This document shows positions 9,076 to 18,334 of a stretch of 64,000 nucleotides of DNA, in pieces. Numbering within the stretch: position 1 is the stretch's first letter; every line of letters starts with the position of its first letter. A program made the position numbers and the translations under genes. Source of the DNA: Streptomyces goshikiensis (lineage in GTDB: Bacteria; Actinomycetota; Actinomycetes; Streptomycetales; Streptomycetaceae); contig NZ_BMVE01000004.1 of the NCBI RefSeq assembly GCF_014650555.1, positions 1 through 64,000 on the forward strand, in the 5' to 3' direction. Below the pieces are notes generated by a model. It had not been told where the DNA came from. It ran no database searches and worked only from the letters and a program-made list of their open reading frames with translations.

Positions 9076-12000
9076 CCAGGCGGACGACATCGGCGGGGGT
9101 GAGCTCCGCGCCCGCCGCCTCCGCCTCGGTGTAGCGGTCCGGTCCGAGGGCGGCGCGGTTGCGGTCCGGGAGGTCGCGCAGGACGGTCCGTTCCGGGACG
9201 GAGCGGGGGTGTCCGGCGCGCCAGACGGTGGCCGCGGTGAAGGCCCGTACGGAGTCGGCGGGGCGGCCGGCGGCGGCGAGCAGGGCGGCGGCGGTCTCGG
9301 CGAGGCTGGCCACGATGCGCTCGGCGCAGCGGGCGGTGACGGCGACGTCCAGTGCCGGTCCGACCAGGGCCAGGCCGGCCGCCGGGCCCTGCTCGCGGGC
9401 GGTGAGGACGGCGTCCACGTTGGCGATCCCGGCGGTGAGCTGCGGGGGCACGGTGACCAGGGCGGCCTCGGCCCGGGCCAGGTCGCACGCGGTGCGGGAG
9501 CGGTCGAGGTCGCCGCGGAAGAGGGCGATCAGCGCCTCGACGAGCCGGCCGTAGGCGCGGACGTCGAACACCCCGCCGAACCGGTCGGCTTCGCGTTCCG
9601 CCTCGGCGAGGAAGCGGTCGGCGGTGTCGAAGTCCCCGGCGCACAGGGCGGCCTCCGCGATGCGGACGAGGGCGAAGGGCGCCTCGATGTGGGCGCCGAT
9701 CTCGTGCGCGAGGCGCAGGCACTCCTCGTACTCGGCGCGGGCGGCGTCGTACTGGCCCCGGGAGAGGGCGAACTCGCCGCTGGCGCTGGCGACCTGGGCG
9801 CGGGTCCAGCGGTCGCCGACGCGGTGGGCGATCTCGTGGAGCTCGGCGAGGTCGGCCTCGACCGCGGGGAGGCCGCCGGTGAGGTCGATGGCGACGTGGG
9901 TGCGGAGCATGAGGGCGACGCCGAGTTCCCAGTCCCCGGCGTGGCGGCGGCAGTTCTCGACGGCTTCGTCGAGGTGGAGGTGGAGGTCGACGGGATCGCC
10001 GGTGAGGAACCCGGTCATGGGCCAGAGCATGCCGGGGAAGCGGGCGGACTCGGGACCGCTGTGGCGGAAGGCCTGCCGGATCCGGGCGGCGAGTTCGACG
10101 TATTCGGGGGTGCGGAACTCCTCCATCGAGCGGCCTTCGGCGAGGAGGAAGACGTGGAGGACCTGGAGGCGCATGAAGCGCCAGTACGCGAGCGAGTCCT
10201 CGGGCGGGTCCTCGGGGGTGACGGCGAGGACCCTGGCGGTCCATTCGGCGCCCTGGAGGCGGTAGTTGCGCAGCCACCAGAACCAGCCGAGGGCGAAGGC
10301 GAGGCGCTGGGCGGTCTCGGGGTCGGGGGTGGGGTCGGGGGCGTCGCCGGGTCCCGCCGGGGCGGTGCCGGTGGCGGTTTCCAGGGCGGCGCGGAGGTTG
10401 TCGTACTCGGTCTCGACGCGGCTGATCCAGGGGAGCTGCGCGGCGGACCGGATGAGGGGTTCCGCCTCCTCGGCGAAGGCCAGGTAGTGGGCGGTGTGGC
10501 GGCGGACGGTCCCGGCGCGGTCGCGCGGGTCGGCGGCGGCGCGGTCCGCGGCGTACTCGTGGATGGTTTCGAGCATGCGGTAGCGCATGCCGGCGGGGGT
10601 CGGGTCGGCGAGCACGAGGGATTTGTCGACGAGGGAGCCGAGGGTGTCGGCGACGTCCAGGGCGTCGGTGGCGTGCCGGTCGCCGGGGTCATCGGCACAG
10701 ACGGCCTCGGCCGCGGCGAGGTCGCAGCCGCCGGCGAAGACGGAGAGGCGGCGCAGGACGGTGCGTTCGGGCGCGTCCAGGAGGTCCCAGGACCAGTCGA
10801 CGACGGCGCGCAGGGTCTGCTGGCGGGGCAGGACGGTCCGGGAGCCGCTGGTCAGGAGCCGGAATCGGTCGTCGAGGCGGTCGGCGATCTGGCGCGGGGT
10901 CAGCAGCCGCAGCCGGGCCGCGGCCAGCTCGATGGCGAGCGGGAGGCCGTCCAGGCGGGCGCAGATCTCGGCGACGGCGTCCGGGTCGTCGGCGGGGGCG
11001 AAGCCGGGGCGGGCGGCGGCGCCGCGGTCGGCGAAGAGGCGGTGCGCGGGGGCGGGCGGCAGCGGCTCGACGGGGCGGACGCTTTCGCCGGGGACGCCGA
11101 GGGGTTCGCGGCTGGTGGCGAGGATCCGGATGCCGGGGCAGTCGGTGAGGAGGCGCTCGGCGAGTTCGGCGGCGGCGCCGATGACGTGCTCGCAGTTGTC
11201 CAGGACGAGGAGCGTGGGGGCGCGGTGCGCGCAGTGCTCCAGGAGCAGGGCGGTGGGGTCCTCGGGGACGGTCTTCTCACGGGCGACGAGGACGGTCTCG
11301 CGCAGGCCGAGGGCGCTCAGGACGGCGTCGGGGACGGCGTCGGGGTGGTCGAGGCGGGCGAGTTCGACGAGCCAGGCGGGCTCGGGGTGGGCGGCCGCGG
11401 CGTGCTCGGCGAGGCGGGTCTTTCCGGAACCGCCGGGGCCGGTGAGGGTGATGAGGCGGTGGCGGGGCAGGTCGGCGCGGAGGGAGCCCAGTTCGGGCTC
11501 GCGGCCGACGAAGGAGGTGAGGCGGGGGCGGAGGTTGCCCTCCGGTGCGCGGGGCGGCGGCGGCCGCAGGAGCTCCGCGTGCAGGGCGGCGAGTTCGGGC
11601 CCGGGGTCGGTGCCGAGGCCTTCGGCGAGGGCGCGGCGGGTGCGTTCGTACGCGTCGAGGGCGTCGGCGGGGCGGCCGGCGGCGCGCAGGACGCGGAGCT
11701 GCTGGGCGCGCAGGCGTTCGTCGTACGGGTGCTGCCGGATCAGGGTCTCGATCTCGTGGAGCAGCGCCGCCGGGTCGGCTCCGCCGCCGCGCAGCTCGGC
11801 CTCGATGCGGTCGCGGAGGGCGGTGGCGCGGTGTGCCTCGGCGGCGGCGGCGTGGGCGGTGCGGGCGGGCTCGGGGAGGTCGGCGAGGGCGGGGCCGCGC
11901 CAGAGGCCGAGGGCGGTACGGAGGGTGGTGGCGGCGGCGGGGTCGCCGGCGGCCAGCTCCCGGGCGCCGGTGCGGGCGAGCCGGGTGAAGCGGTGGAGGT

Positions 12001-12301
12001 CGATGTCGTCGCGGTCGGCGACGGCGAGGCGGTAGCCGCCGGCGGGGTCGGCCCGGATGCTGTCGCGGGCGCCGAGGGCGCGGCGGAGCCGGGCCACGAG
12101 GGCCTGGAGGGCGGCGGGGGCGTCCCGGGGCGGGTCGTCGCCCCAGACCTCGTCGACCAGGTCGGGCACGGCCGCCGCCGCCGGACCGCCGGCGCGCAGC
12201 GCGAGCGCGACGAGGAGCGCGCGCAGGCGGGCGCCGCCGATGGAAAGGGGGGCGCCGGTCTCGTCGCGCGCCTGGGTGACGCCAAGGATGAGATACCGCA
12301 C
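9062..12301 (-). CDS. BTAD/AfsR-like regulator with ATPase and TPR domains
   Basis: A 1079-residue SARP/AfsR-like protein. An OmpR-type winged helix occupies about 1-95 and a BTAD helical domain about 96-245 (LRAQQLRVLRAAGRPADAL). The STAND/NB-ARC ATPase spans about 255-520, with Walker A GPGGSGKT near residue 287 and Walker B LLVLDNCEH. TPR-like helices fill the C-terminal half (repeated Ala-rich AxAxxEYEECLRLA blocks). Such proteins activate transcription, often of secondary metabolism or development, after ATP-driven assembly. No LuxR helix-turn-helix is seen at the C-terminus. The start GTG at 12301 gives a protein that begins directly with the winged-helix strand (RYLILGV). No biosynthetic cluster adjoins it, so its target is unknown. 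Confidence 0.85.
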   Translation of the reverse strand: MRYLILGVTQARDETGAPLSIGGARLRALLVALALRAGGPAAAAVPDLVDEVWGDDPPRDAPAALQALVARLRRALGARDSIRADPAGGYRLAVADRDDIDLHRFTRLARTGARELAAGDPAAATTLRTALGLWRGPALADLPEPARTAHAAAAEAHRATALRDRIEAELRGGGADPAALLHEIETLIRQHPYDERLRAQQLRVLRAAGRPADALDAYERTRRALAEGLGTDPGPELAALHAELLRPPPPRAPEGNLRPRLTSFVGREPELGSLRADLPRHRLITLTGPGGSGKTRLAEHAAAAHPEPAWLVELARLDHPDAVPDAVLSALGLRETVLVAREKTVPEDPTALLLEHCAHRAPTLLVLDNCEHVIGAAAELAERLLTDCPGIRILATSREPLGVPGESVRPVEPLPPAPAHRLFADRGAAARPGFAPADDPDAVAEICARLDGLPLAIELAAARLRLLTPRQIADRLDDRFRLLTSGSRTVLPRQQTLRAVVDWSWDLLDAPERTVLRRLSVFAGGCDLAAAEAVCADDPGDRHATDALDVADTLGSLVDKSLVLADPTPAGMRYRMLETIHEYAADRAAADPRDRAGTVRRHTAHYLAFAEEAEPLIRSAAQLPWISRVETEYDNLRAALETATGTAPAGPGDAPDPTPDPETAQRLAFALGWFWWLRNYRLQGAEWTARVLAVTPEDPPEDSLAYWRFMRLQVLHVFLLAEGRSMEEFRTPEYVELAARIRQAFRHSGPESARFPGMLWPMTGFLTGDPVDLHLHLDEAVENCRRHAGDWELGVALMLRTHVAIDLTGGLPAVEADLAELHEIAHRVGDRWTRAQVASASGEFALSRGQYDAARAEYEECLRLAHEIGAHIEAPFALVRIAEAALCAGDFDTADRFLAEAEREADRFGGVFDVRAYGRLVEALIALFRGDLDRSRTACDLARAEAALVTVPPQLTAGIANVDAVLTAREQGPAAGLALVGPALDVAVTARCAERIVASLAETAAALLAAAGRPADSVRAFTAATVWRAGHPRSVPERTVLRDLPDRNRAALGPDRYTEAEAAGAELTPADVVRLVNGS

Positions 12302-12400
12302 CGGGCAATTCTGCCTTGCCTTCGCCGGGGGCGTAGGGGAGTTAATCCGCGGCCGCGCTGCGCGGCGGCGTCGCGGTGCGCGGCGACATCCCGCGGGGGG

Positions 12401-14689
12401 TCAGGAGAGGGCCGGGCGGCGGTGGGGGATGCCGGTGGGGACGGCGCGGCGGCGCGGCGCGGAGGTGCCCGTCCAGCAGGTGCCGCGCCGGGCGAGCAGG
12501 CGTTGCAGCCACAGCTCCATCGACACCAGCTCCGCGAGCCCGTCCAGCGGCACCGGCCGGCCGTCCGCCGCGTCGAGCAGCGCCTGCCGGACGACGCGGG
12601 CCTCGATCAGTCCGGCGTCGGCCAGCAGCGGGGCGGCGAACAGCGCCAGCAGCCCCTCCAGGGCCGTCCGCAGGCCCAGCCGGGTCGCCGTCTCGTTCGG
12701 GGCGTGCGCGCTCGCGCCCCAGCCGGGCGGGAGGTCGCGGACGCCGGCCGAGGACAGGACTCCGCGCAGGATCGCGGCCCGCGCCCCGGGCTGGACCCGC
12801 AGGGATTCGGGGAGCGCACGGGCCGCCCGTAGGACCTGGTTGTCGAGGAACGGGGCGTGCAGCCGCTGGCTGCGGACCTCGACGGCCTGTTCGAAGACGC
12901 GGTGGTCGGCGGCGTGCCGGGTCAGGACGGCTCGGGCGCGCGCCTCGCCCGGCCGCAGCGACAGCGGGGGCCGGCCGGCGGCGGCCGACAGCCGGATCGA
13001 GACTTCCGCCAGGGCCTCTCCGGTCAGCCAGCCGGCCGCCGGTCCGGGCCGGGACCAGGTCAGCGCCGCGAGGGAGGCGTCGACCGGGGTGCAGACGTCG
13101 CCCGCGACGGCGCCTTCGCGCAGCCGGGCCGCAGCGGCCTCCATGCCCGCGCGGTACGGCGTACGGGCGAGCCGGCGGGCGGCGGAGTAGACGGAGAACG
13201 GGACCAGCAGGGAGTCCCCGGGCGTCGCGCGGGCGAGGGCGGCGACCGGGCGCAGCAGGTGGCGTCTGCGGCGGTCCATCAGGAGGTCGGCCATCCGGGC
13301 GGGGTGGGCGTCCAGGACCTGGCGGGCGCCGTGGCCGACGAAGTGGTCGGCCGAGCCGGCGGCGAGCCGGCGCCGCTCGCGGGCGGCGAAGACGAGCGAG
13401 GGGCCGGGTTCGTCGGTCAGCGGGCCGTCGAGTTCGGCGTACGGGAGGGCTTCCTCGGCGGCGGCCACGACGACGTGGTGCAGGCGCGGGTTGGAGGCGA
13501 TGGCGTGGGCGCGTTCCAGTTCGCCCTCGCGGCCCTGCGGGGTGGCGAGGTCGTTGAAGGTGACGGCCAGCAGCCGTTCGCCGGACTGCTTCAGGACGGT
13601 GCCGGGCGCTCCCGGCAGTCCGGCGGCGAGCAGCGCGAGGGTCGCGGAGGCGCTGCCGCCGGAGAGGTCGGCGCCCACTCCGGGGGCGGGGGCCGGGGCG
13701 CCGCGGGCCGCGCGCCGGTCGGCGGGTCCCATTCCGGGCACGGGACCGGGATCGGGTACCAGCATGTCGGGGGCATGCCGGGGTGCCGTGAGCCGGGCGC
13801 GCACCGCGTCCACCAATGCTTCCCGTACGCCCTCCACCGCGCGCTCGGCGTCGGCCTCGGGCGCGGCCACGGCGAGCGAGGCCACCGGCTCGTACCCGGT
13901 GATCTCCCGGGAGCCCTCGCGCAGGATCAGGGTGTGCCCGGGCGGGATGCGGCGGACGCCGACGTACGGTGTGCCGTCGCCCAGTGCCTCGGGGCTGTCG
14001 GGGCAGGCCAGCAGGGCGGCGAGGTGGCCGATGTCGAGCTGTGCCTCGATGAGGTCGGCGAGGGGCAGCGCGGCGGTGGCGTAGGCGGTGCCGCCGGCCC
14101 AGGGGGTGTAGAACACGGGCCGGGCGCCGGCGAGGTCGCCGAGGACGGTGATGCGGCGGCCCGCCTGGACGACGGCGGTGTAGCTGCCGGACCACTCGGT
14201 GAGGTGGCGCAGGGCCCCGCCGCGGGCGGCGTAGAGGGCGCGGCGCAGCTGGGCGTCGGTGGCGCCGCAGCAGCCGAGGACGGCGAGGCGGGTGAAGGGG
14301 TCGGCGGGGTCGGCGGTGACGGTGCGGATCTCGTCGGGGCGCCAGTCGCCGACGGCCCACAGGGGGTCGGGGTCGCCCCAGAGGAGCTGGGCGCCGACGG
14401 GGTGGACGGTGCGTTCGGCGTCGGGGGAGAGGTCGTCGGGGTGGTCGGCGTCGGCGATGCCGCCGTGGGGGGAGTCGCCGTAGGGAGGGACGTCGTACGG
14501 GTGCCCGTATCCGCCCTGTCCGCCGTATCCGCCGTATCCGCCGTATCCGCCGTGTCCGCCCTGTCCGGGGCCTCGTCCCGGGCCCTGCCCCGGGCCCTGT
14601 CCGGGACCGTGTCCGGGGCCTTGGCCGGAGACCCGTCCCGCCGTGCCGAAGCTCGCGGCGATACTGCTCCAGCCCACCAACCAGCGCAC
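12401..14689 (-). CDS. Asparagine-synthase-like protein, lasso-cyclase related
   Basis: This 762-residue protein has the two-domain layout of asparagine synthetase B and of lasso-peptide macrolactam cyclases. The N-terminal half (about 1-270) is amidotransferase-like and the C-terminal half (from about 310) is synthetase-like, with LSGGSASATLALLA at the PP-loop position. Two catalytic features are missing. No cysteine follows the initiator (MRWLVGWSS), so glutamine hydrolysis is unlikely. The aspartate of SGGxDS is replaced by alanine, so adenylation is doubtful. A Gly/Pro/Gln then Gly/Tyr low-complexity insert lies near residues 20-60. GTG 14689 has a strong GGGGAGG box; longer frames lack one. 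No lasso precursor or protease gene is next to it. The role is unknown; the adjacent sporulation gene suggests development. Confidence 0.7.
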   Translation of the reverse strand: MRWLVGWSSIAASFGTAGRVSGQGPGHGPGQGPGQGPGRGPGQGGHGGYGGYGGYGGQGGYGHPYDVPPYGDSPHGGIADADHPDDLSPDAERTVHPVGAQLLWGDPDPLWAVGDWRPDEIRTVTADPADPFTRLAVLGCCGATDAQLRRALYAARGGALRHLTEWSGSYTAVVQAGRRITVLGDLAGARPVFYTPWAGGTAYATAALPLADLIEAQLDIGHLAALLACPDSPEALGDGTPYVGVRRIPPGHTLILREGSREITGYEPVASLAVAAPEADAERAVEGVREALVDAVRARLTAPRHAPDMLVPDPGPVPGMGPADRRAARGAPAPAPGVGADLSGGSASATLALLAAGLPGAPGTVLKQSGERLLAVTFNDLATPQGREGELERAHAIASNPRLHHVVVAAAEEALPYAELDGPLTDEPGPSLVFAARERRRLAAGSADHFVGHGARQVLDAHPARMADLLMDRRRRHLLRPVAALARATPGDSLLVPFSVYSAARRLARTPYRAGMEAAAARLREGAVAGDVCTPVDASLAALTWSRPGPAAGWLTGEALAEVSIRLSAAAGRPPLSLRPGEARARAVLTRHAADHRVFEQAVEVRSQRLHAPFLDNQVLRAARALPESLRVQPGARAAILRGVLSSAGVRDLPPGWGASAHAPNETATRLGLRTALEGLLALFAAPLLADAGLIEARVVRQALLDAADGRPVPLDGLAELVSMELWLQRLLARRGTCWTGTSAPRRRAVPTGIPHRRPALS
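14505..14633. repeat. Tandem repeats coding a Gly-rich insert
   Basis: A 9-bp unit CCGTATCCG (several copies at about 14508-14560, with CCGTGTCCG and CCCTGTCCG variants) is followed by 6- to 12-bp CCGGGGCC/CTGTCC-type units up to about 14633. On the minus strand these encode GGY and GPGQ repeats in the asparagine-synthase-like protein. Confidence 0.75.
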
Positions 14690-15375
14690 CGCCGCCTCCC
14701 CAGCCCGTGGGCAAATGACCGGGGCACGAACGGCATGGTCAGCGCTGAGGGCGCGGCCGGCCGGACCCCGGGTGGCTCCGGGACCATGCTGCCACGAGAC
14801 AGGCGTACGAGAGGGGGTATGGGGGGCGCACATGCAAACGAACACGCCCCCGTCACGCGGTATTTGGCGTTCCGTTCCCACCGCCCGATAGGTCGGTTTC
14901 AGCCATTCTTCGCCCTCGCCACAGCCGCACCCGGGCCGCACCGGAGCCACACCCGGCCGCACCCGGGACGTACCCGGCCTGCGCCGCACCCGCGGCGCGC
15001 GGGCCGCGCGGCTGCGGTCCGGGAGACGGGATCCGCCCCCCGGACCGTTCCGCCACCCGCGGGGATTGAGGCGGCGGCATCCCCCGACCCGCCGATCAAC
15101 GCGAACGGGCCGACCCACGCACCGCACATCGAATCGCCGGGCCTGCGGAGCGGCCAGAGCGCACGGCCGGGCGCACGGCCACACGGGCGGAGCACGCCCG
15201 AAGGAGTGCGCCCCGGGCGCGGGCCCGGCCCCGACTGTGCATACGGACAACAATCCCGCCATACGGAACAGGAGGCCTTAACGCTTGGGAGGCGGGGAAC
15301 TACGCTGGGTTTACGAAATGCCGGGCGCCTATGCCCCGGCGGCGTCTGCGTTCCGCGTGTGACGAGGGGTGGCGC
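14690..15375. other. Long divergent intergenic region
   Basis: This 686-base stretch separates the asparagine-synthase-like gene and the sporulation-associated gene. I found no gene in it: the open frames are GC-skew artefacts rich in Arg, Pro and Gly. Its length suits complex regulation. A candidate promoter and a spaced direct repeat lie near the right end and are listed separately. Confidence 0.5.
15240..15306 (+). promoter_or_regulatory. Candidate promoter and direct repeat upstream of sporulation gene
   Basis: CATACGGA occurs at 15240-15247 and 15260-15267, starting exactly 20 bases apart, which is about two helical turns. Downstream, TTAACG (15278-15283) and TACGCT (15301-15306) are separated by 17 bases and resemble a vegetative promoter. 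The repeats would sit just above the -35 element, where an activator usually binds. Confidence 0.4.
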
Positions 15376-16944
15376 ATGTCCAGGGAGCTCCGCGAGCCCA
15401 ACGAGAAGCTCGGCGCCGTCCTCGCCCTGGCGGGCATCAGCAACGCCGGGCTGGCCCGGCGCGTCAACGATCTCGGCGCACAGCGCGGCCTGACGCTTCG
15501 GTACGACAAGACGTCGGTGGCGCGGTGGGTGTCGAAGGGGATGGTTCCGCAGGGCGCCGCCCCGCATCTGATCGCCGCCGCCATCGGGGCGAAGCTGGGC
15601 CGGCCGGTACCGCTGCACGAGATCGGACTGGCGGACGCGGATCCGGCGCCCGAGGTGGGTCTGGCCTTCCCGCGCGACGTGGGCGCGGCCGTGCGCTCGG
15701 CCACCGATCTGTACCGCCTCGACCTCGCGGGCCGGCGCGGCGGTGGCGGTATCTGGCAGTCGCTGGCGGGCTCCTTCGCCGTCTCGGCGTACGCCACTCC
15801 GGCCTCGCGCTGGCTGATATCGCCCGCCGACAGCTCGGTGGCGCGCGAACCCGCTCCCGCACGGGCGGCCTCGGCTCCCGGAACCCCGCCGGAAGGCCTG
15901 GGGGCGGGACCGCCGTCCTCGGTTGTGCCCGCGCAGCCCGGAGCCGAAACTCCGCAGGCGCCGCGCGAGCAGGGCCTCGTACCGGCGGTGGCGCCGGCGG
16001 CCGTCACACCGTCCGACCTGAGCCCGCAGCGGGTGGGGCACAGCGATGTGACGAAGCTGCGCGAGGCCGCCGAGGACGCGCGCCGCTGGGACTCCAAGTA
16101 CGGCGGCGGGGACTGGCGTTCGTCGATGGTGCCGGAGTGCCTCCGGGTGGACGCGGCGCCGCTGCTGCTGGGTTCGTACTCCGACGAGGTGGGCCGGGCG
16201 CTGTTCGGGGCGACCGCCGAACTGACGCGGCTGGCGGGCTGGATGGCCTTCGACACCGGTCAGCAGGAGGCCGCGCAGCGCTACTACATCCAGGCGCTGC
16301 GCCTGGCCCGTGCCGCCGCCGACGTCCCGCTCGGCGGGTACGTGCTCGCCTCGATGTCGCTCCAGGCGACGTACCGGGACTTCCCGGACGAGGGCGTGGA
16401 CCTGGCGCAGGCGGCCGTCGAGCGCAACCGGGGGCTGGCGACGGCGCGCACCATGAGCTTCTTCCGGCTGGTCGAGGCCCGGGCGCACGCGAAGGCGGGC
16501 GATTCGGCGGCCGCCGGGGCGGCGCTGCGGGCGGCGGAGGGCTGGCTGGAGCGGGCGCGGGAGGGCGACGCGGATCCGACCTGGCTGGGTTTCTACTCGC
16601 ACGACCGGTTCGCGGCGGATGCGGCGGAATGCTACCGGGATCTGAAATTGCCCCGTCAGGTACGGCGGTTCACCGAGCAGGCCCTGTCGCGGCCGACGGA
16701 GGAGTACGCGCGCTCGCACGGGCTGCGGCTGGTGGTGAGCGCGGTCGCCGAGCTGGAGTCGGGCAATCTCGACGCGGCGTGCGCGGCGGGCACCCGGGCG
16801 GTGGAGGTCGCGGGGCGGATCTCCTCCGCGCGGACGAACGAGTACGTACGGGACCTGCTGCACCGGCTGGAACCGTACGGGGACGAGCCGCGCGTCGCGG
16901 AGCTGCGCGAGCGGGCGCGCCCGCTGCTCGTGGCGCCCGCGTAG
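15376..16944 (+). CDS. Sporulation-associated TPR-like regulator
   Basis: A 522-residue cytoplasmic protein. It opens with a HTH-like segment (about 1-65: [18 protein letters not shown], then [13 protein letters not shown]). A Pro/Ala-rich linker (about 150-215) follows, then a helical, TPR-like half (about 225-520: [32 protein letters not shown]). This matches what I recall as the sporulation-associated proteins of Streptomyces, related to NsdA, a negative regulator of sporulation and antibiotics. ATG 15376 follows AGGGGTGG at a good distance and begins at the conserved [13 protein letters not shown]. Its molecular action is not known; a role in development is inferred from the family. Confidence 0.75.
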   Translation: MSRELREPNEKLGAVLALAGISNAGLARRVNDLGAQRGLTLRYDKTSVARWVSKGMVPQGAAPHLIAAAIGAKLGRPVPLHEIGLADADPAPEVGLAFPRDVGAAVRSATDLYRLDLAGRRGGGGIWQSLAGSFAVSAYATPASRWLISPADSSVAREPAPARAASAPGTPPEGLGAGPPSSVVPAQPGAETPQAPREQGLVPAVAPAAVTPSDLSPQRVGHSDVTKLREAAEDARRWDSKYGGGDWRSSMVPECLRVDAAPLLLGSYSDEVGRALFGATAELTRLAGWMAFDTGQQEAAQRYYIQALRLARAAADVPLGGYVLASMSLQATYRDFPDEGVDLAQAAVERNRGLATARTMSFFRLVEARAHAKAGDSAAAGAALRAAEGWLERAREGDADPTWLGFYSHDRFAADAAECYRDLKLPRQVRRFTEQALSRPTEEYARSHGLRLVVSAVAELESGNLDAACAAGTRAVEVAGRISSARTNEYVRDLLHRLEPYGDEPRVAELRERARPLLVAPA

Positions 16945-17003
16945 CCCCGCGTCACCCCTTTGTCAGTGGCGGGGTGCAGTATGCAGGGGTGGGAGGTGGC
17001 AGC

Positions 17004-18212
17004 GTGGGCGGCGGGCGCGGCGTGGACTGCGATGTGCTGGTGATCGGTGGCGGGATCGTCGGTCTGTCGACGGCGCATGCCCTCTCGCGCCTCGCTCCGG
17101 GGACGCGGGTGGTCGTCCTCGAGAAGGAACCCGGCCCCGCCCGGCACCAGACGGGCCGCAACAGCGGCGTGATCCACAGCGGCATCTACTACCGGCCGGG
17201 CTCGCTGAAGGCGCGGTTCGCGGTGCGCGGGGCCGCCGAGATGGTCAAGTTCTGCGCGGAGCACGGCATCGCCCACGAGGTGACGGGCAAGCTGATCGTC
17301 GCGACGGAGCGGGCCGAGCTGCCGCGGCTGCACGCGCTGGTCCAGCGCGGCCGGGAGAACGGCATTCCGGTGCGCGAGCTGGGCCCGGCGCAGATCGCGG
17401 AGTACGAGCCGGAGGTGCGCGGCCTGGCCGCGATCCATGTCGGCTCGACCGGGATCGTGGACTACGGGCGGGTCGCGGAGCAGCTGGCGGAGTCCTCGGG
17501 CGCGGAGATCGTCTACGGCGGTGCGGCGGATCTGATCTCCCGGCGCGCGGACCGGGTCGCGGTGCGCACGACGGCCGGGGTGGTCGTGCGGGCGCGGGTC
17601 CTGGTGAACTGCGCGGGCCTGCAGTGCGACCGGGTCGCGCGGCTCGCCGGGGACGAGCCCGGGATGCGGATCGTCCCCTTCCGGGGCGAGTACTACGACC
17701 TGGCGCGGCCCTCGTTGGTGCGGGGGCTGGTCTACCCGGTGCCGGATCCGGCGTTCCCCTTCCTCGGCGTCCATCTGACCCGGGGGATCGGCGGCGGCGT
17801 CCATGTCGGGCCGAACGCGGTGCCGGCGCTGGCCCGGGAGGGGTACGGCTGGGGGGTCGTGCGGCCGCGGGACGTCGCGGACGAGCTGGCCTGGCCGGGA
17901 TCCTGGCGGATGGCCGCCCGGCACTGGCGTTACGGGGCGGGCGAGATCCACCGCTCGCTGTCGAAGCAGGCCTTCACCGAGGCGGTGCGGCGGCTGCTGC
18001 CGGCCGTGTCCTCGCGGGACCTGGTCCCGGCGGCGGCCGGGGTCCGCGCCCAGGCCGTCCTGCGGGACGGGACGCTGGTGGACGACTTCCTGATCCGGGA
18101 CGCCCCCCGCACGGTCCACGTGCTGAACGCGCCCTCACCGGCGGCGACCGCCTCGCTCCCGATCGGGCGCGAGATCGCGTGCCGCGCCCTGTCGGTGCTG
18201 CGCACGGCCTGA
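17004..18212 (+). CDS. lhgO: L-2-hydroxyglutarate oxidase (FAD-dependent)
   Basis: This 402-residue flavoenzyme of the D-amino-acid-oxidase superfamily oxidises L-2-hydroxyglutarate to 2-oxoglutarate and passes electrons to the quinone pool in known members. The Rossmann motif is VLVIGGGIVGLSTA near residue 15, followed by VVVLEKE. The family stretch HQTGRNSGVIHSGIYY (about residues 48-63) and PFRGEYYDL are present. Length fits the family. GTG 17004 was chosen because GGAGG at 16992-16996 lies 7 bases upstream; GTG 16989 is an alternative. It follows the sporulation gene by 59 bases on the same strand and may be co-transcribed. A different FAD oxidoreductase cannot be fully excluded. Confidence 0.85.
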   Translation: MGGGRGVDCDVLVIGGGIVGLSTAHALSRLAPGTRVVVLEKEPGPARHQTGRNSGVIHSGIYYRPGSLKARFAVRGAAEMVKFCAEHGIAHEVTGKLIVATERAELPRLHALVQRGRENGIPVRELGPAQIAEYEPEVRGLAAIHVGSTGIVDYGRVAEQLAESSGAEIVYGGAADLISRRADRVAVRTTAGVVVRARVLVNCAGLQCDRVARLAGDEPGMRIVPFRGEYYDLARPSLVRGLVYPVPDPAFPFLGVHLTRGIGGGVHVGPNAVPALAREGYGWGVVRPRDVADELAWPGSWRMAARHWRYGAGEIHRSLSKQAFTEAVRRLLPAVSSRDLVPAAAGVRAQAVLRDGTLVDDFLIRDAPRTVHVLNAPSPAATASLPIGREIACRALSVLRTA

Positions 18213-18316
18213 CGGGCCGGAGCGCGGCCGGGGCGCGGGCCAGGGCGCGGGCGGGGGCCACCGCGCCGCGGGCCCGGGCGGGGCTGCGTCGAGGGGACGG
18301 CGAGGGGGTGGGGTCG

Positions 18317-18334
18317 TAGAATCTGGGCATTGTG
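18317..18334 (+). promoter_or_regulatory. -10 element for a probably leaderless trmB transcript
   Basis: TAGAAT at 18317-18322 ends 9 bases before GTG 18332, and no ribosome-binding sequence precedes the codon. Transcription would begin at or just before the start codon. No clear -35 element is seen. Confidence 0.45.

Noticed and set aside
9209..12832. A 1207-codon open frame antisense to the BTAD regulator
   Set aside because: Almost pure Gly/Ala/Val/Glu composition and no start site; typical GC shadow.
14899..16863. A long minus-strand frame across the sporulation gene and its upstream region
   Set aside because: Antisense to a well-supported gene, and Arg/Gly/Pro-rich without motifs.
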